From positions 310,001-374,000 of the forward strand of contig JAWKLZ010000001.1 in assembly GCA_041392475.1 (NCBI GenBank): a DNA stretch of 64,000 nucleotides, given 5' to 3'. Below the pieces are notes generated by a model, which worked only from the letters and a program-made list of their open reading frames with translations, had not been told where the DNA came from and did no database searches. The position numbers were made by a program, and so were the translations under genes. The stretch's first letter is position 1; every line of letters starts with the position of its first letter. Of this stretch, positions 18,225 to 27,209 are shown one piece after another. The stretch comes from Chitinophagales bacterium. GTDB taxonomy: Bacteria > Bacteroidota > Bacteroidia > Chitinophagales > UBA2359.

Positions 18225-19076
18225 CTATATCAAAGCCGTCAATGCCCTTTTTGCATACACTCCTGCAAGGTGTTTGCGGTATTTTTCATTCGCAAAATGG
18301 TCTTGCATAATGGAAACACCATCAGCAGTGTTTGAAGTAGCAACTTCAATGGAATCTGCATTGAGAGGTTTACCCTGCAAAGCATTTTCAATTCCTCCGT
18401 CTCGAAAAGGTGTACTGCTTACCCCTGCAAAAGCAACTCTTGCCGTTTTTACAGTACCAATATTTACTTCAACTGCTGCTGCACAACCGACTAAGGCAAA
18501 ACGAGAAGCAGGTTGAACAAATTTGTGGTAGGTAGAGTTTCGGTTGGCCGCTGACTTGGGAATGTGAATCGCTACAACGATTTCGTTTTCTTCAAGGTCG
18601 GTCGCAAACAAGCCTTGAAAAAAATCATCCGCCTCTACTCTGCGTTTGCTCTCCTCACCTTGAATAATAATAGCCGCATTGGCAGCCAACAAAATAGCGG
18701 GCCAATCTGCTGAAGGGTCGGCATGAGCGATGCTTCCGCCAATTGTACCAAAATTGCGTACTTGTACATCACCAATCATTTTTGCAGCTTGTGTCACCAT
18801 CGGAGCGTGTTCTGCCAAAGCGGCATTTTTGGCAATTTCACCATGTGTAGCGCAAGCACCAATAGTAATGCCGTCTGCACTGTCGTGAATTTCTTTGAGT
18901 TCTGCAATGCTGGTGATGTCAATCAAATTTTCAGGTTCGGACAAACGCAATTTCATTACAGGAATTAAACTATGTCCTCCTGCCAAAATTTTACATTCGT
19001 CCTCGTATTGATTGAGTAGCTGAATCGCTTCAGCTACGGTTTGAGGTTTATGATAGGATACTTTATATGGAACCAT
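18225..19076 (-). CDS. coxM: Molybdenum hydroxylase FAD-binding (medium) subunit, CoxM-like
   Basis: The 283-residue FAD subunit of a heterotrimeric xanthine oxidase/CO dehydrogenase-type enzyme, which passes electrons from the 2Fe-2S centres to the respiratory chain or another acceptor. The FAD pyrophosphate-binding motifs are visible: ILAGGHSLIPVMKLRL near residue 35 and RNFGTIGGSIAHADPSAD near 107. It begins 14 bases after the coxL stop, consistent with one operon in the order S-L-M. The true substrate depends on coxL. Confidence 0.92.
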   Translation of the reverse strand: MVPYKVSYHKPQTVAEAIQLLNQYEDECKILAGGHSLIPVMKLRLSEPENLIDITSIAELKEIHDSADGITIGACATHGEIAKNAALAEHAPMVTQAAKMIGDVQVRNFGTIGGSIAHADPSADWPAILLAANAAIIIQGEESKRRVEADDFFQGLFATDLEENEIVVAIHIPKSAANRNSTYHKFVQPASRFALVGCAAAVEVNIGTVKTARVAFAGVSSTPFRDGGIENALQGKPLNADSIEVATSNTADGVSIMQDHFANEKYRKHLAGVYAKRALTALI

Positions 19077-19090
19077 TTTATTTACTTTTT

Positions 19091-21454
19091 TTAGTTATGA
19101 ATAACATTCCAGACTTTCTGCGAAGTCACAGGCATTTCGATGTCGTGAATACCATAAGGTGACAACGCATCCATGACCGCATTGACCACAGCAGGAGTCG
19201 AACCAATACAACCAGCCTCTCCCGCACCCTTTACACCCAATGGATTGTGAGGACAAGGAGTAACAGTTCGTTCTACTTCAAAACTGGGGAAATCATCAGC
19301 ACGAGGCATTACATAGTCCATGTATGATGCATTGAGCAACTGCCCAGATTGATCGTATATCGTTCCTTCAAACAACGCCTGACCAATACCTTGTGCTACA
19401 CCGCCATGAATCTGACCATCTACAATCATCGGATTGATTACATTTCCTACATCGTCCACTGCAATGAATCGTTTGAGGGTCACTTTACCTGTTTCTTTGT
19501 CAATTTCGACAATGGCAATGTGTGCGCCAAAAGGATAGGTGAAATTGGTTGGGTCGTAAAAACTGGAAAAATCAAGACCAGGTTCTACTCCTGCGGGATA
19601 ATCGTGTGGTACATAAGCGGTAAGCGAAATATCACCAAAACTAATAGATTTGTCTGTGCCTTTCACTGTCCATTTGCCGCCTGCATATTCGAGGTCTTCT
19701 GCTGAACACTCCAACTTGTGGGCTGCAATTTTTGCACCTTTCTCTAGCACTTTTTCAATGCTTTTGACAATCGCACTACCTCCAACCGCAAGGCTTCGAG
19801 AACCATAGGTTCCCATACCAAAAGCGACCGATTCGGAATCACCATGCACAACTTCCACATCCTCCAATGGAATCCCAAACTTGTCGGCAACTACCTGAGC
19901 AAAAGTCGTTTCGTGTCCTTGACCATGCGAATGTGCACCTGTAAAAACACTCACTTTGCCTGTTGGCTGTACCCTCACTTGTGCCGATTCGTACAAACCT
20001 GCTCTTGCGCCCAAAGCACCTACTACTGCCGATGGTGCAATACCACATGCCTCAATATAAGTCGAAAATCCGATGCCCAATAATTTACCGTTTTCACGAG
20101 CAGTTTTTTGTTCCGCTCTGAAATCTTCATAACCGACCATCTCTAATGCCTTATACAACACTTCGTGGTAATTTCCGCTATCGTATTGAAGAGCAACCTG
20201 TGTTTGATAACCTTCTTGTTCAACACCATCAAAAGGCTGAATGAAATTTTTGAGGCGCAATTCAGCAGGATCTTCTCCCATTTCCAAAGCTGCTGTGTCC
20301 AAAAGTCTTTCCAGTAGATAAGTTGCTTCTGGACGACCTGCTCCACGATAGGCATCTACCGCTGTTGTATGGGTAAATACTGCTTCTAAATCTATATGAA
20401 TGAGGGGAGTAGTGTAAAGTCCTTGCAGCAAAGTACCGTGCAGCCATGTAGGAACGGCAGGTGCAAAAGTGGAAAGATAAGCTCCTAAATTGGCGTAGGT
20501 TTTCACCCGCAAAGCAGTGATTTTGCCATCTTTATCAAAACCCATTTCTGCTTTCGTAACGTGGTCACGACCGTGTGCATCTGTCACAAAACTTTCACTT
20601 CGTTCTGCTGTCCACTTCACAGGACGCTCCAACTGTTTGGAAGCCCATGTAACCAATGCTTCTTCAATGTAATGGAAAATTTTGCTGCCAAAACCACCTC
20701 CTACGTCTGGTGAGACGACTCGAACTTTGTGTTCGGGAATTCCTAGCACAAAAGCACACATCAATAAGCGGGTTAAGTGCGGATTTTGAGAAGTAGTATA
20801 TAAAGTATATCGGTCATTGTGCGTTTCAAAGTGTCCAATTGCAGAGCGGGGTTCGATGGCATTTGGCACAACTCTTTGATTGATATAATCCAAAGTTGTA
20901 ACATGATGTGAGGCTTCAATTGCAGCATCTACATCCGCTTTGGGATTACCCAATTCCCAGTCAAAACACAAATTGTTGGGAGCATCTGCATGTACAAGTG
21001 GTGCGCCTTCTTCTGTTGCAGCCTTAGCATTTGTCACCGCAGGCAATACTTCATAATCCACCATTACGTTTTCAGCAGCGTCTTTGGCTTGTGCATACGT
21101 TTCTGCAATCACTACTGCCACAGCATCTCCTGCATGCAATACTTTTTCGGAAACGAGCAATGGGTGTGGCGGTTCTTTCATGGTATCGCCATTTTTGAAG
21201 TTCACTTGCCATCCACAAGGCACTCCATTTATGCCTGATGCTGCAATGTCTTTGCCGGTATAAATTTTGACTACTCCCTCCATTTCTGAGGCACTGGAAA
21301 TATCTACACTTTTGATATTGGCATGGGCAAAAGGGCTTCTTACAAAATAAGCAAAGGTCATTTGGGGCAAAACAATATCATCGGTATATCTACCTTTGCC
21401 CGTAATGAACCTTTTGTCTTCGACACGTTTAACCGAAGTTCCTATAAGGGTCAT
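19091..21454 (-). CDS. coxL: Molybdenum hydroxylase large subunit, CoxL form II-like
   Basis: The 787-residue molybdopterin-cytosine-dinucleotide subunit. It starts with the family block RFITGKGRYTDDI, and GGGFGSK is at 252-258. The signature loop reads AYRGAGR at residues 368-374. Genuine form I CO dehydrogenase carries AYxCSFR there, with the Cys that binds copper, whereas AYRGAGR defines form II, whose ability to oxidise CO is disputed. The catalytic Glu lies in GVKGAGEAG near the C-terminus. So this is a CO-dehydrogenase-family hydroxylase that may act on CO slowly or on an aldehyde or N-heterocycle. It is followed directly by coxM and preceded, across 120 bases, by coxS. Confidence 0.93.
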   Translation of the reverse strand: MTLIGTSVKRVEDKRFITGKGRYTDDIVLPQMTFAYFVRSPFAHANIKSVDISSASEMEGVVKIYTGKDIAASGINGVPCGWQVNFKNGDTMKEPPHPLLVSEKVLHAGDAVAVVIAETYAQAKDAAENVMVDYEVLPAVTNAKAATEEGAPLVHADAPNNLCFDWELGNPKADVDAAIEASHHVTTLDYINQRVVPNAIEPRSAIGHFETHNDRYTLYTTSQNPHLTRLLMCAFVLGIPEHKVRVVSPDVGGGFGSKIFHYIEEALVTWASKQLERPVKWTAERSESFVTDAHGRDHVTKAEMGFDKDGKITALRVKTYANLGAYLSTFAPAVPTWLHGTLLQGLYTTPLIHIDLEAVFTHTTAVDAYRGAGRPEATYLLERLLDTAALEMGEDPAELRLKNFIQPFDGVEQEGYQTQVALQYDSGNYHEVLYKALEMVGYEDFRAEQKTARENGKLLGIGFSTYIEACGIAPSAVVGALGARAGLYESAQVRVQPTGKVSVFTGAHSHGQGHETTFAQVVADKFGIPLEDVEVVHGDSESVAFGMGTYGSRSLAVGGSAIVKSIEKVLEKGAKIAAHKLECSAEDLEYAGGKWTVKGTDKSISFGDISLTAYVPHDYPAGVEPGLDFSSFYDPTNFTYPFGAHIAIVEIDKETGKVTLKRFIAVDDVGNVINPMIVDGQIHGGVAQGIGQALFEGTIYDQSGQLLNASYMDYVMPRADDFPSFEVERTVTPCPHNPLGVKGAGEAGCIGSTPAVVNAVMDALSPYGIHDIEMPVTSQKVWNVIHN

Positions 21455-21574
21455 ATTTGTTTGTTTTAGAAAGTTTAGAAAAAATGGTGTGATGCAAGGA
21501 TTGTAGTAATAGTATTATGGTTATGCACTAATTTTCATAATTATATTACTTTACAATCCCACAGTTCTGTAGTT

Positions 21575-22051
21575 TTACAATTCTGCGGTCATCTTTTTAG
21601 CAGCATATTGAACTGACTTTACAATGTTGTGATAACCTGTACATCTACAAAAATTACCTTCGAGAGCTTCTCGAATTTCATGTTCACTAGGGTTTGCATT
21701 GTTGGAAAGTAAATCGGCAGAGGTCATAATCATTCCTGGCGTACAAAAACCACATTGCAGCCCATGTTCCTGATGGAAGCCTTCTTGAAGTGGGTGCAAC
21801 GTACCATTGGTCGCCATACCTTCAATGGTTTTGACAGACCTACCGTTGGCTTGAACGGCAAGCATGGTACAAGATTTCAAGGCTTTGCCATCCAATAAAA
21901 CAGTGCAAGCGCCGCAACTACTTGTATCGCAGCCAATATGCGTGCCTGTTAGCATGAGTTCGTCTCGAAGAAACTGAACCAACAACATCCGAGGTTCTAC
22001 ACTTCGGGTATAATTTTTACCATTTACGGTAAGGGAAACTTCAATCTGCAT
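21575..22051 (-). CDS. coxS: Molybdenum hydroxylase 2Fe-2S (small) subunit, CoxS-like
   Basis: The 158-residue iron-sulfur subunit. The N-terminal plant-ferredoxin-type cluster uses Cys41, Cys46, Cys49 and Cys61 (CDTSSCGACTVLLDG). The C-terminal all-helical cluster uses Cys100, Cys103, Cys135 and Cys137 (CGFCTPGM and NFCRCTGY). All eight ligands are present, so the electron path is intact. It is the first gene of the S-L-M operon. Only 52 bases separate its ATG from the divergent HAD gene, so regulatory sites for both must overlap; I see no clear promoter element there. Confidence 0.95.
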   Translation of the reverse strand: MQIEVSLTVNGKNYTRSVEPRMLLVQFLRDELMLTGTHIGCDTSSCGACTVLLDGKALKSCTMLAVQANGRSVKTIEGMATNGTLHPLQEGFHQEHGLQCGFCTPGMIMTSADLLSNNANPSEHEIREALEGNFCRCTGYHNIVKSVQYAAKKMTAEL

Positions 22052-22103
22052 ATACTATTAGATTTTTAGGTTTGGTGAGAAAATTTCTTTAAAAATAGGT
22101 TAT

Positions 22104-22829
22104 TTGCTAAAAAAAAACAATTTTTACTTGCTAAAAACCAATAAAAAATACCATTCCGTCTTGAAACAACTATTTAATCAAAAAAAGATTTTTATTTTCG
22201 ATGCTTTTGGCACACTCTTCAAAACGAGTAGCTTTGAAACTGAACTCGAAAAACTTGTTGGTAGCAAATCCTTTGATTTGATTGCTCTGTGGCGCAGAAA
22301 ACAATTGGAGTACACTTGGCTGTATAATCAAATGCAACAATACATTCCTTTTGATGAAATTACCAAACTTGCTTTGGAGTTTAGTATGCGACACCACAAG
22401 ATTGAAGATGAAATGGTAAGAAATTTATTATTACCGATTTATGATTGTTCAAATCTGATTGAAGGAACGCTTGAAGCATTGTCTTTTTTGAAAAAGGAAG
22501 GGAAAACAGTGGTGATTCTCTCCAATGGCACACCGACTATGCTGCAAAATGGCATTGAAGCGAATGGAATTACCCATTTTATTGACCATTTTTTCTCAGT
22601 AGATTCTCTTCAAATTTACAAACCTCATCCATCGGTTTATCAGATGGCATTGGACGAATTGAAAGTAGGGTTTGCAGATTGTTTGTTTTTCTCTTCTAAT
22701 CAATGGGATGTCGCAGGTGCAAGCACTTTCGGTTTGGATTCGGTCTGGGTGAATCAATATGGAGAGGTTAAAGAGAATTTACCGTATGGCAGGGTTTGGG
22801 AGATTGAAGGATTAAAGGTATTGGTATGA
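22104..22829 (+). CDS. HAD superfamily hydrolase, haloacid dehalogenase type II-like
   Basis: A hydrolase of up to 241 residues. Motif I is IFDAFGTLF, with the nucleophile in FD. Motif II is VVILSNGTP with Ser, and motif III is the Lys in YKPHPSVYQMAL. Motif IV is replaced by SSNQWDVAGASTFGL, the SSNxWD pattern characteristic of L-2-haloacid dehalogenases. The start is uncertain: no in-frame ATG precedes motif I, so TTG at 22104 or TTG at 22161 (closer to the usual distance) must serve. A dehalogenase or a sugar or nucleotide phosphatase are both possible. It is divergent from coxS. Confidence 0.8.
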   Translation: MLKKNNFYLLKTNKKYHSVLKQLFNQKKIFIFDAFGTLFKTSSFETELEKLVGSKSFDLIALWRRKQLEYTWLYNQMQQYIPFDEITKLALEFSMRHHKIEDEMVRNLLLPIYDCSNLIEGTLEALSFLKKEGKTVVILSNGTPTMLQNGIEANGITHFIDHFFSVDSLQIYKPHPSVYQMALDELKVGFADCLFFSSNQWDVAGASTFGLDSVWVNQYGEVKENLPYGRVWEIEGLKVLV

Positions 22830-23190
22830 TTCACTTAACTTTTAGTCAATTGTATAAGTAATAAATATATTTTAATTCGTTAATTTGATATTCAACTATA
22901 TTGTAGAAGTAACGAGTGACAGTTTCCGCCCTGTGTTGATGACGGCTATGGTGATTGGAAAAGGGATGCAAGAGAATGTGCTTTTGTAAATGGGTGATAG
23001 GATTGAAATAAAGGAATAGAGAGGTTTTTGGAATTTAGATTTGGATACAAAAAAAAATACCGACTTTCTGGAGATGGGGGGGAATTTATCTTGTGTTGTT
23101 GTCGCTTCAATGGAGTGGGAGTGAGTAGAACTCTTGCCAACAATTTCCAATTTTGGCAAGGGTTGTAATGAGGGTAAACCTATTTTATTT
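22830..23190. other. Convergent spacer with a possible gene remnant
   Basis: No intact gene is seen in 361 bases. On the plus strand, 22900-22989 translates to a short open stretch containing FRPVLMTAMV (22924-22953), which looks like the conserved RPVLMTA block of RND-family efflux pumps, but its flanks do not match and the frame stops at 22987. CTTGCCAA (23133-23140) pairs with TTGGCAAG (23153-23160), a hairpin without a T-run that may end either flanking gene. Confidence 0.3.
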
Positions 23191-24312
23191 TCAAAGCATC
23201 TGTTCAGGCACTTGATTCCCCAATAAAAAAGCTCCTACTGTTCTGTAATTTCCAGTCGAAACCATTCCGTGTTGGGCTACGACTTTTATATCCCGCATCA
23301 ATTCCTCTAATTTATGATTTTCCCAAATTGCCGAACCACCTGCCAAGCGATAAGCACCACTGACCACTTGTTCCGCCAATTGCAGAGAATGACAAGCAGC
23401 CAATCGTATTTTTGCTTTGGAATCAATACTGCACAATCCTTGCTTTGTCTCCAATTCTGCTTCTGCAATCGTATTTTGAAAAAGAGCTATTGCAGCCCAA
23501 TAAGTACCTTGTAACTTTGCAAATTCTACTTGGATTGTTTCCCTTTGTGCTAATTTTTTGCCTTGACCAAAAGGGCTTTTCACCTGCGCCAAAGTGTTGA
23601 TTTCCTGCAATGCACGTTTTGCCAAACCCAAACCTACTGATGATACCGCCAAAGAAAGCGCCCCTAAAAAAGAAAAGCGGTACAAAGGTGCATTTATCGT
23701 AGGCGTTTCTAATGGAAAAGGACTCCATCGGTTGTTGGGAATGAATACATTTTTTGCGCTGTAATCAATACTGTGTGTACCTTTTAAGCCCAAAACCCGC
23801 CAATTGTCGTGCATCTTGATCTCATCGGCTTGAAAAAAAACAAGGGCAGTTCCTACCATTTTTTCGTTTTCCTTCAACAGCACGCCTCCCACAATATGAC
23901 TGCAATGTGTAATGCCTGAACCCCAAGACCATTTGCCATTCACCTCCAATCCCCCCTCTACTTTTCGGGCAATTCCTGCTGGGCCTGCAAAACCTCCAAT
24001 CATTGCCTGCTTGTCTCCAAAAAGTTGTGTAGCCATTGAAGGTGGTAAGTAACCTGAAAACAAAGAAGAACAGCTTGTTACACCGATTACCCAAGCCAAT
24101 GAAGCGTTGTGATAAGCAATGGATTGTAGCATTTGGCTTATTTCTGAAATACTTGCCTGTTCACCACCATACTCTTTGGCAGCCCATTTTTTGACAAGTC
24201 CTAAATCTTTGACTATCTGTATGATGTCTTTGGGGATATTTCGCAGAGATTCGATTTCAGTTTTTCTGTTTTCAGCTTCCTGGGCAATAGAAATAATAGG
24301 ATCAATTGACAT
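23191..24312 (-). CDS. Acyl-CoA dehydrogenase-fold flavoprotein
   Basis: A 373-residue protein of the acyl-CoA dehydrogenase superfamily. The all-alpha N domain (LRNIPKDIIQIVKDLGLVKKWAAKEYGG), the middle beta domain (GLEVNGKWSWGSGITHCSHIV) and the C-terminal helical bundle (SAYRLAGGSAIWENHKLEELMRDIK) are all present. The middle-domain SWGSGI and C-terminal GGSAIWENHKLE resemble the two-component flavin-dependent hydroxylases and DszC/HpaH-like proteins more than classical fatty acyl-CoA dehydrogenases, where a Glu base would be expected. No partner flavin reductase is nearby. The substrate is unknown. It lies 49 bases downstream of a small membrane protein on the same strand. Confidence 0.8.
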   Translation of the reverse strand: MSIDPIISIAQEAENRKTEIESLRNIPKDIIQIVKDLGLVKKWAAKEYGGEQASISEISQMLQSIAYHNASLAWVIGVTSCSSLFSGYLPPSMATQLFGDKQAMIGGFAGPAGIARKVEGGLEVNGKWSWGSGITHCSHIVGGVLLKENEKMVGTALVFFQADEIKMHDNWRVLGLKGTHSIDYSAKNVFIPNNRWSPFPLETPTINAPLYRFSFLGALSLAVSSVGLGLAKRALQEINTLAQVKSPFGQGKKLAQRETIQVEFAKLQGTYWAAIALFQNTIAEAELETKQGLCSIDSKAKIRLAACHSLQLAEQVVSGAYRLAGGSAIWENHKLEELMRDIKVVAQHGMVSTGNYRTVGAFLLGNQVPEQML

Positions 24313-24361
24313 TCGAGTTTGTTTTTGGAGAAAGAAAGTTCACTGCCCAAAATACATTTTC

Positions 24362-24877
24362 TCAATCATTCTTCAATGCTGCCCTCAAAAAATCCTTCAA
24401 AATTTCTACTTGCTCATGCCCGAGTTTCTCACCATATCTACTGGTCAAATAGGCAGAGGACATTAGCACAAAAGCAATAGGCAGCCCAAACAAGGCGATT
24501 GAAAACTCCCCCAAAGACCATTTGGACAAACCATACAGGCTGACCATCAAACCAATGATGCCAATGACCGCATAAATGAATAAAAACAGCGTCCAAACTG
24601 CAGGTCGAGGTCCGATTATTCCACGAACCAAGCTGCCCTTTTCTTTTTCCTCGTCTTCTTCTACTTCAAGGTGTAGTTGAGGTGACCAATAATGTCTGTC
24701 TTTAATGGGAATATCCAAGATAACATGGTGTGTAACTACACTTCCTTTGCAGGGAGCATTGTCCTCATTTAGTTTGAGTTGTATTTTTTCAAGAATACGC
24801 TCAACTGAGTAAGGGACATTGAATGAAAATCGAGGACGAAGGTGAAGTTCATCTGGATTGAACGGATAATCAAGCAT
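24362..24877 (-). CDS. Small membrane protein of unknown function
   Basis: With the ATG at 24875-24877 the protein has 171 residues; the frame extends to a GTG at 24919 but the extra 14 residues look non-coding. The first 90 residues are soluble, with an acidic EEDEEKEK stretch. Two membrane helices follow, about 98-121 (VWTLFLFIYAVIGIIGLMV) and 127-147, and a charged C-terminal helix (HEQVEILKDFLRAAL). I do not recognise the family. It may be co-transcribed with the acyl-CoA dehydrogenase-like gene 49 bases downstream. Confidence 0.65.
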   Translation of the reverse strand: MLDYPFNPDELHLRPRFSFNVPYSVERILEKIQLKLNEDNAPCKGSVVTHHVILDIPIKDRHYWSPQLHLEVEEDEEKEKGSLVRGIIGPRPAVWTLFLFIYAVIGIIGLMVSLYGLSKWSLGEFSIALFGLPIAFVLMSSAYLTSRYGEKLGHEQVEILKDFLRAALKND

Positions 24878-25150
24878 ATTTCTATGTGTTTTTGGACTTG
24901 GAAATAAGCAGGATGGCACTACAATATAAACAAAAACTGAAAGTTAAAAAACAAAGCTTATGAGATGGCGATATCAATTTACCTTTTTTGGGCAAAATGA
25001 ACCCAATGCTGAAAAGTTTGTATATTCGGACATTGGACAGATAAATGGCTTACTATTTGATGAATAAAGACTGTGTGTGATAAAACTACTGAATGAATTT
25101 GGTAGTTATGATTGAAATATAAAACCCCAACAAACGAACAAAAAAACAAC

Positions 25151-26200
25151 ATGCAACAGACAATTTTAGTTACAGGTGGAGCAGGATTTATTGGCTCTCA
25201 CGTATTGGATTTGATGGTTAATAAGTACTCTGATTACCAGTTTATTAATTTGGATGCTCTCACCTATGCGGGCAATCTCGAAAACCTCAAAAGCATCGAA
25301 AATGCACCGAATTATACCTTTGTGAAAGGCGACATTACGGACAATGATTTTGTGCAGAACCTTTTTGAACATTACCAATTTACGGGCGTGATTCACTTGG
25401 CGGCAGAATCACATGTTGATCGCTCAATTATCAGCCCAACGGATTTTATCTATACCAATATTGTAGGAACGGTGAATCTGTTGAACGCTGCCAAAAATTT
25501 GTGGAATGGAAATTATGAAGGAAAGCGATTCTATCAGGTTTCGACGGACGAAGTATATGGTAGTTTGGGAGCAGAAGGTTTGTTCACCGAAACAACCGCT
25601 TACGATCCTCGTTCGCCTTATTCGGCTTCCAAAGCAAGTGCCGATCATTTGGTGCGAGCCTATTGGCATACCTATCATTTGCCCGTAGTCGTTTCGAACT
25701 GCTCCAACAATTATGGCCCTTATCAGTTTCCCGAAAAGCTATTGCCGCTTGCCATCAACAACATCAAACAGGGTAAAAATATTCCGATTTATGGAGATGG
25801 AAAATACACCCGTGATTGGCTTTGGGTCAAAGACCATGCGGCTGCAATAGACTTGATTTTCCACGAAGGAGTTACCGCCGAAACCTATAATGTGGGCGGC
25901 AACAATGAATGGAAAAACATCGACCTCATTCACCTCCTCTGCAAAATTATGGACGAAAAATTGGGACGACCGAAAGGTGAAAGTGCTAAACTCATTACAT
26001 TCGTTCGTGACCGTGCGGGACACGACCGCCGCTATGCGATTGATGCTTCCAAAATCAAACGTGAATTGGATTGGGAACCTTCCTTGACCTTTGAAGAAGG
26101 ATTGGAGAAAACGGTGGATTGGTATTTGGCAAATGAAGAATGGCTGGACAATGTAACTTCTGGGGCATACCAGCAGTATTATGAACAACAGTATGTGTAG
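25151..26200 (+). CDS. rfbB: dTDP-glucose 4,6-dehydratase
   Basis: This enzyme converts dTDP-D-glucose to dTDP-4-keto-6-deoxy-D-glucose, the second step of dTDP-rhamnose synthesis. The ATG at 25151 gives MQQTILVTGGAGFIGSH, with the NAD-binding GGAGFIG at the start; the frame opens upstream at a TTG but that part is not family-like. The 349 residues match the family. The catalytic Thr132-Asp133-Glu134 triplet (STDEVYG) and Tyr157-x-x-x-Lys161 (YSASK) are present. A terminator follows directly, so it is a single-gene unit, separate from rfbD at 14714. Confidence 0.95.
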   Translation: MQQTILVTGGAGFIGSHVLDLMVNKYSDYQFINLDALTYAGNLENLKSIENAPNYTFVKGDITDNDFVQNLFEHYQFTGVIHLAAESHVDRSIISPTDFIYTNIVGTVNLLNAAKNLWNGNYEGKRFYQVSTDEVYGSLGAEGLFTETTAYDPRSPYSASKASADHLVRAYWHTYHLPVVVSNCSNNYGPYQFPEKLLPLAINNIKQGKNIPIYGDGKYTRDWLWVKDHAAAIDLIFHEGVTAETYNVGGNNEWKNIDLIHLLCKIMDEKLGRPKGESAKLITFVRDRAGHDRRYAIDASKIKRELDWEPSLTFEEGLEKTVDWYLANEEWLDNVTSGAYQQYYEQQYV

Positions 26201-26248
26201 TATGTTGATTAATAATAGTTTTTATAAAAAAGAATAAGGCTCGAAAAG

Positions 26249-26277
26249 AACCTCAATGAATTTCATTGAGGTTTTTT
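26249..26277 (+). terminator. Rho-independent terminator after rfbB
   Basis: AACCTCAATGAA (26249-26260) pairs with TTCATTGAGGTT (26262-26273), leaving a tight loop, and runs into six T residues. It lies 48 bases after the rfbB stop. Confidence 0.88.
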
Positions 26278-26349
26278 ATGTGCCTTATAAACGCAAATAC
26301 ATGGGTTTTGCAGTGAGTTAAAGCACAGTCATATTTTTGAAACAACAAT

Positions 26350-26955
26350 TCACAAATCCAATTTCATCTGTGCGTCTTCCGAAAATTCTATAAAAGCGTA
26401 AATATCCTTCAATGAGATTTCTGCATCAATGGAATGAATGTGAATATTTTCCTCCAAACCTATCGCATGAGAAATGTGCCAATGCTCCCTATTCTCCTAA
26501 TAATAGCCTTCTACAAAGGGTTGGTCTTGGTGGACTAAAATGTATTCTCGGAAGGAAGGCAGGGATTTGTAAAATCGGAACTTTGCTCCCCTATCAAAAG
26601 CAGCTGTGCTGGGAGACAATACTTCTACAATTAGCTTGGGATTGGTAATGACATCTTTCCGTTTTGCATAGAATTCTAGTTTATCGCATACGACCATTGC
26701 ATCTAGATAAACACCTCTATTTACAGATTCGATATAGACCTTTAAATCACTCATAAAGGGGCGGCAATTTCCCTCTTTGCTGCGTAAAACGAATGATAAA
26801 CTTGAATATACATTTCCACAAATGTTATTGTGATTTGGAGAACCTCCCGCCATTGCCCACACAAATCCATCGTGGTATTCGTGCTTTGCTTCGGATTGTT
26901 CCTCCAATTCCAAATAATCAGAAAAGCTAATTTTTTTTCGTGCTAAATTCTGCAT
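26350..26955 (-). pseudogene. Uma2-family (DUF820) putative endonuclease gene split by an in-frame TAG
   Basis: From the ATG at 26953-26955 the frame encodes a Uma2/DUF820 protein of the PD-(D/E)xK nuclease fold: KHEYHDGFVWAMAGGSPNHN at the N-terminus, then SDLKVYI, YLDAMVVCD and PKLIVEVLSPSTAAFDRGAK. These hold the expected Asp (YLDAMV) and ExL (VEVLS) catalytic region. After 152 residues a TAG at 26497-26499 stops it. The same frame continues without a shift to a TGA at 26350-26352 and adds about 48 residues (including HSIDAEISLKDIYAFIEFS) that look like the normal Uma2 C-terminus. The total of about 200 codons matches family length. It is either a recent nonsense mutation or a sequencing error; the truncated product keeps the catalytic core. 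Confidence 0.8.
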
Positions 26956-27125
26956 AATTGATAAATGGTCATTTGGTTGTGATAAACTAAGATAAGAGTT
27001 TTTTGCTTGTTTTTTCTTGATTTTAAGACCTATCCCATCTCGCTCTATTGTTTTGAAGCGGTTCTAAGCAGTTGTTGAAGCAAATCAAGCCACCTTAAAA
27101 AAGCAAAAAGGAACGAAATAATTGC

Positions 27126-27133
27126 TAACTTTG
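27126..27133 (+). promoter_or_regulatory. Candidate -7 promoter element for glnS
   Basis: TAACTTTG matches the Bacteroidota -7 consensus TAnnTTTG exactly and is identical to the elements before ribA and the MoxR-like gene. It lies 76 bases upstream of the glnS ATG. No TTG is at the canonical -33 distance. Confidence 0.45.
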
Positions 27134-27209
27134 TTAAACTTAACAATTCAAGCGAATGGAAATAATCAAAATCTACAAACCTTCATTGTAATTGTAAAAC
27201 TAAACGTAT

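Noticed and set aside
19091..21454. Calling the enzyme a proven aerobic carbon monoxide dehydrogenase
   Set aside because: The AYRGAGR loop lacks the Cys that binds copper in form I enzymes, so CO oxidation cannot be asserted from sequence.
22896..23159. Two overlapping minus-strand ORFs of 87 and 65 codons in the spacer after the HAD gene
   Set aside because: Serine- and lysine-rich low-complexity products in different frames, with no start context or motif; the spacer seems non-coding or degenerate.
26412..26648. A 78-codon plus-strand ORF opposite the Uma2 gene
   Set aside because: It overlaps the conserved Uma2 frame on the other strand, including the part after the premature stop, and shows no features of its own.
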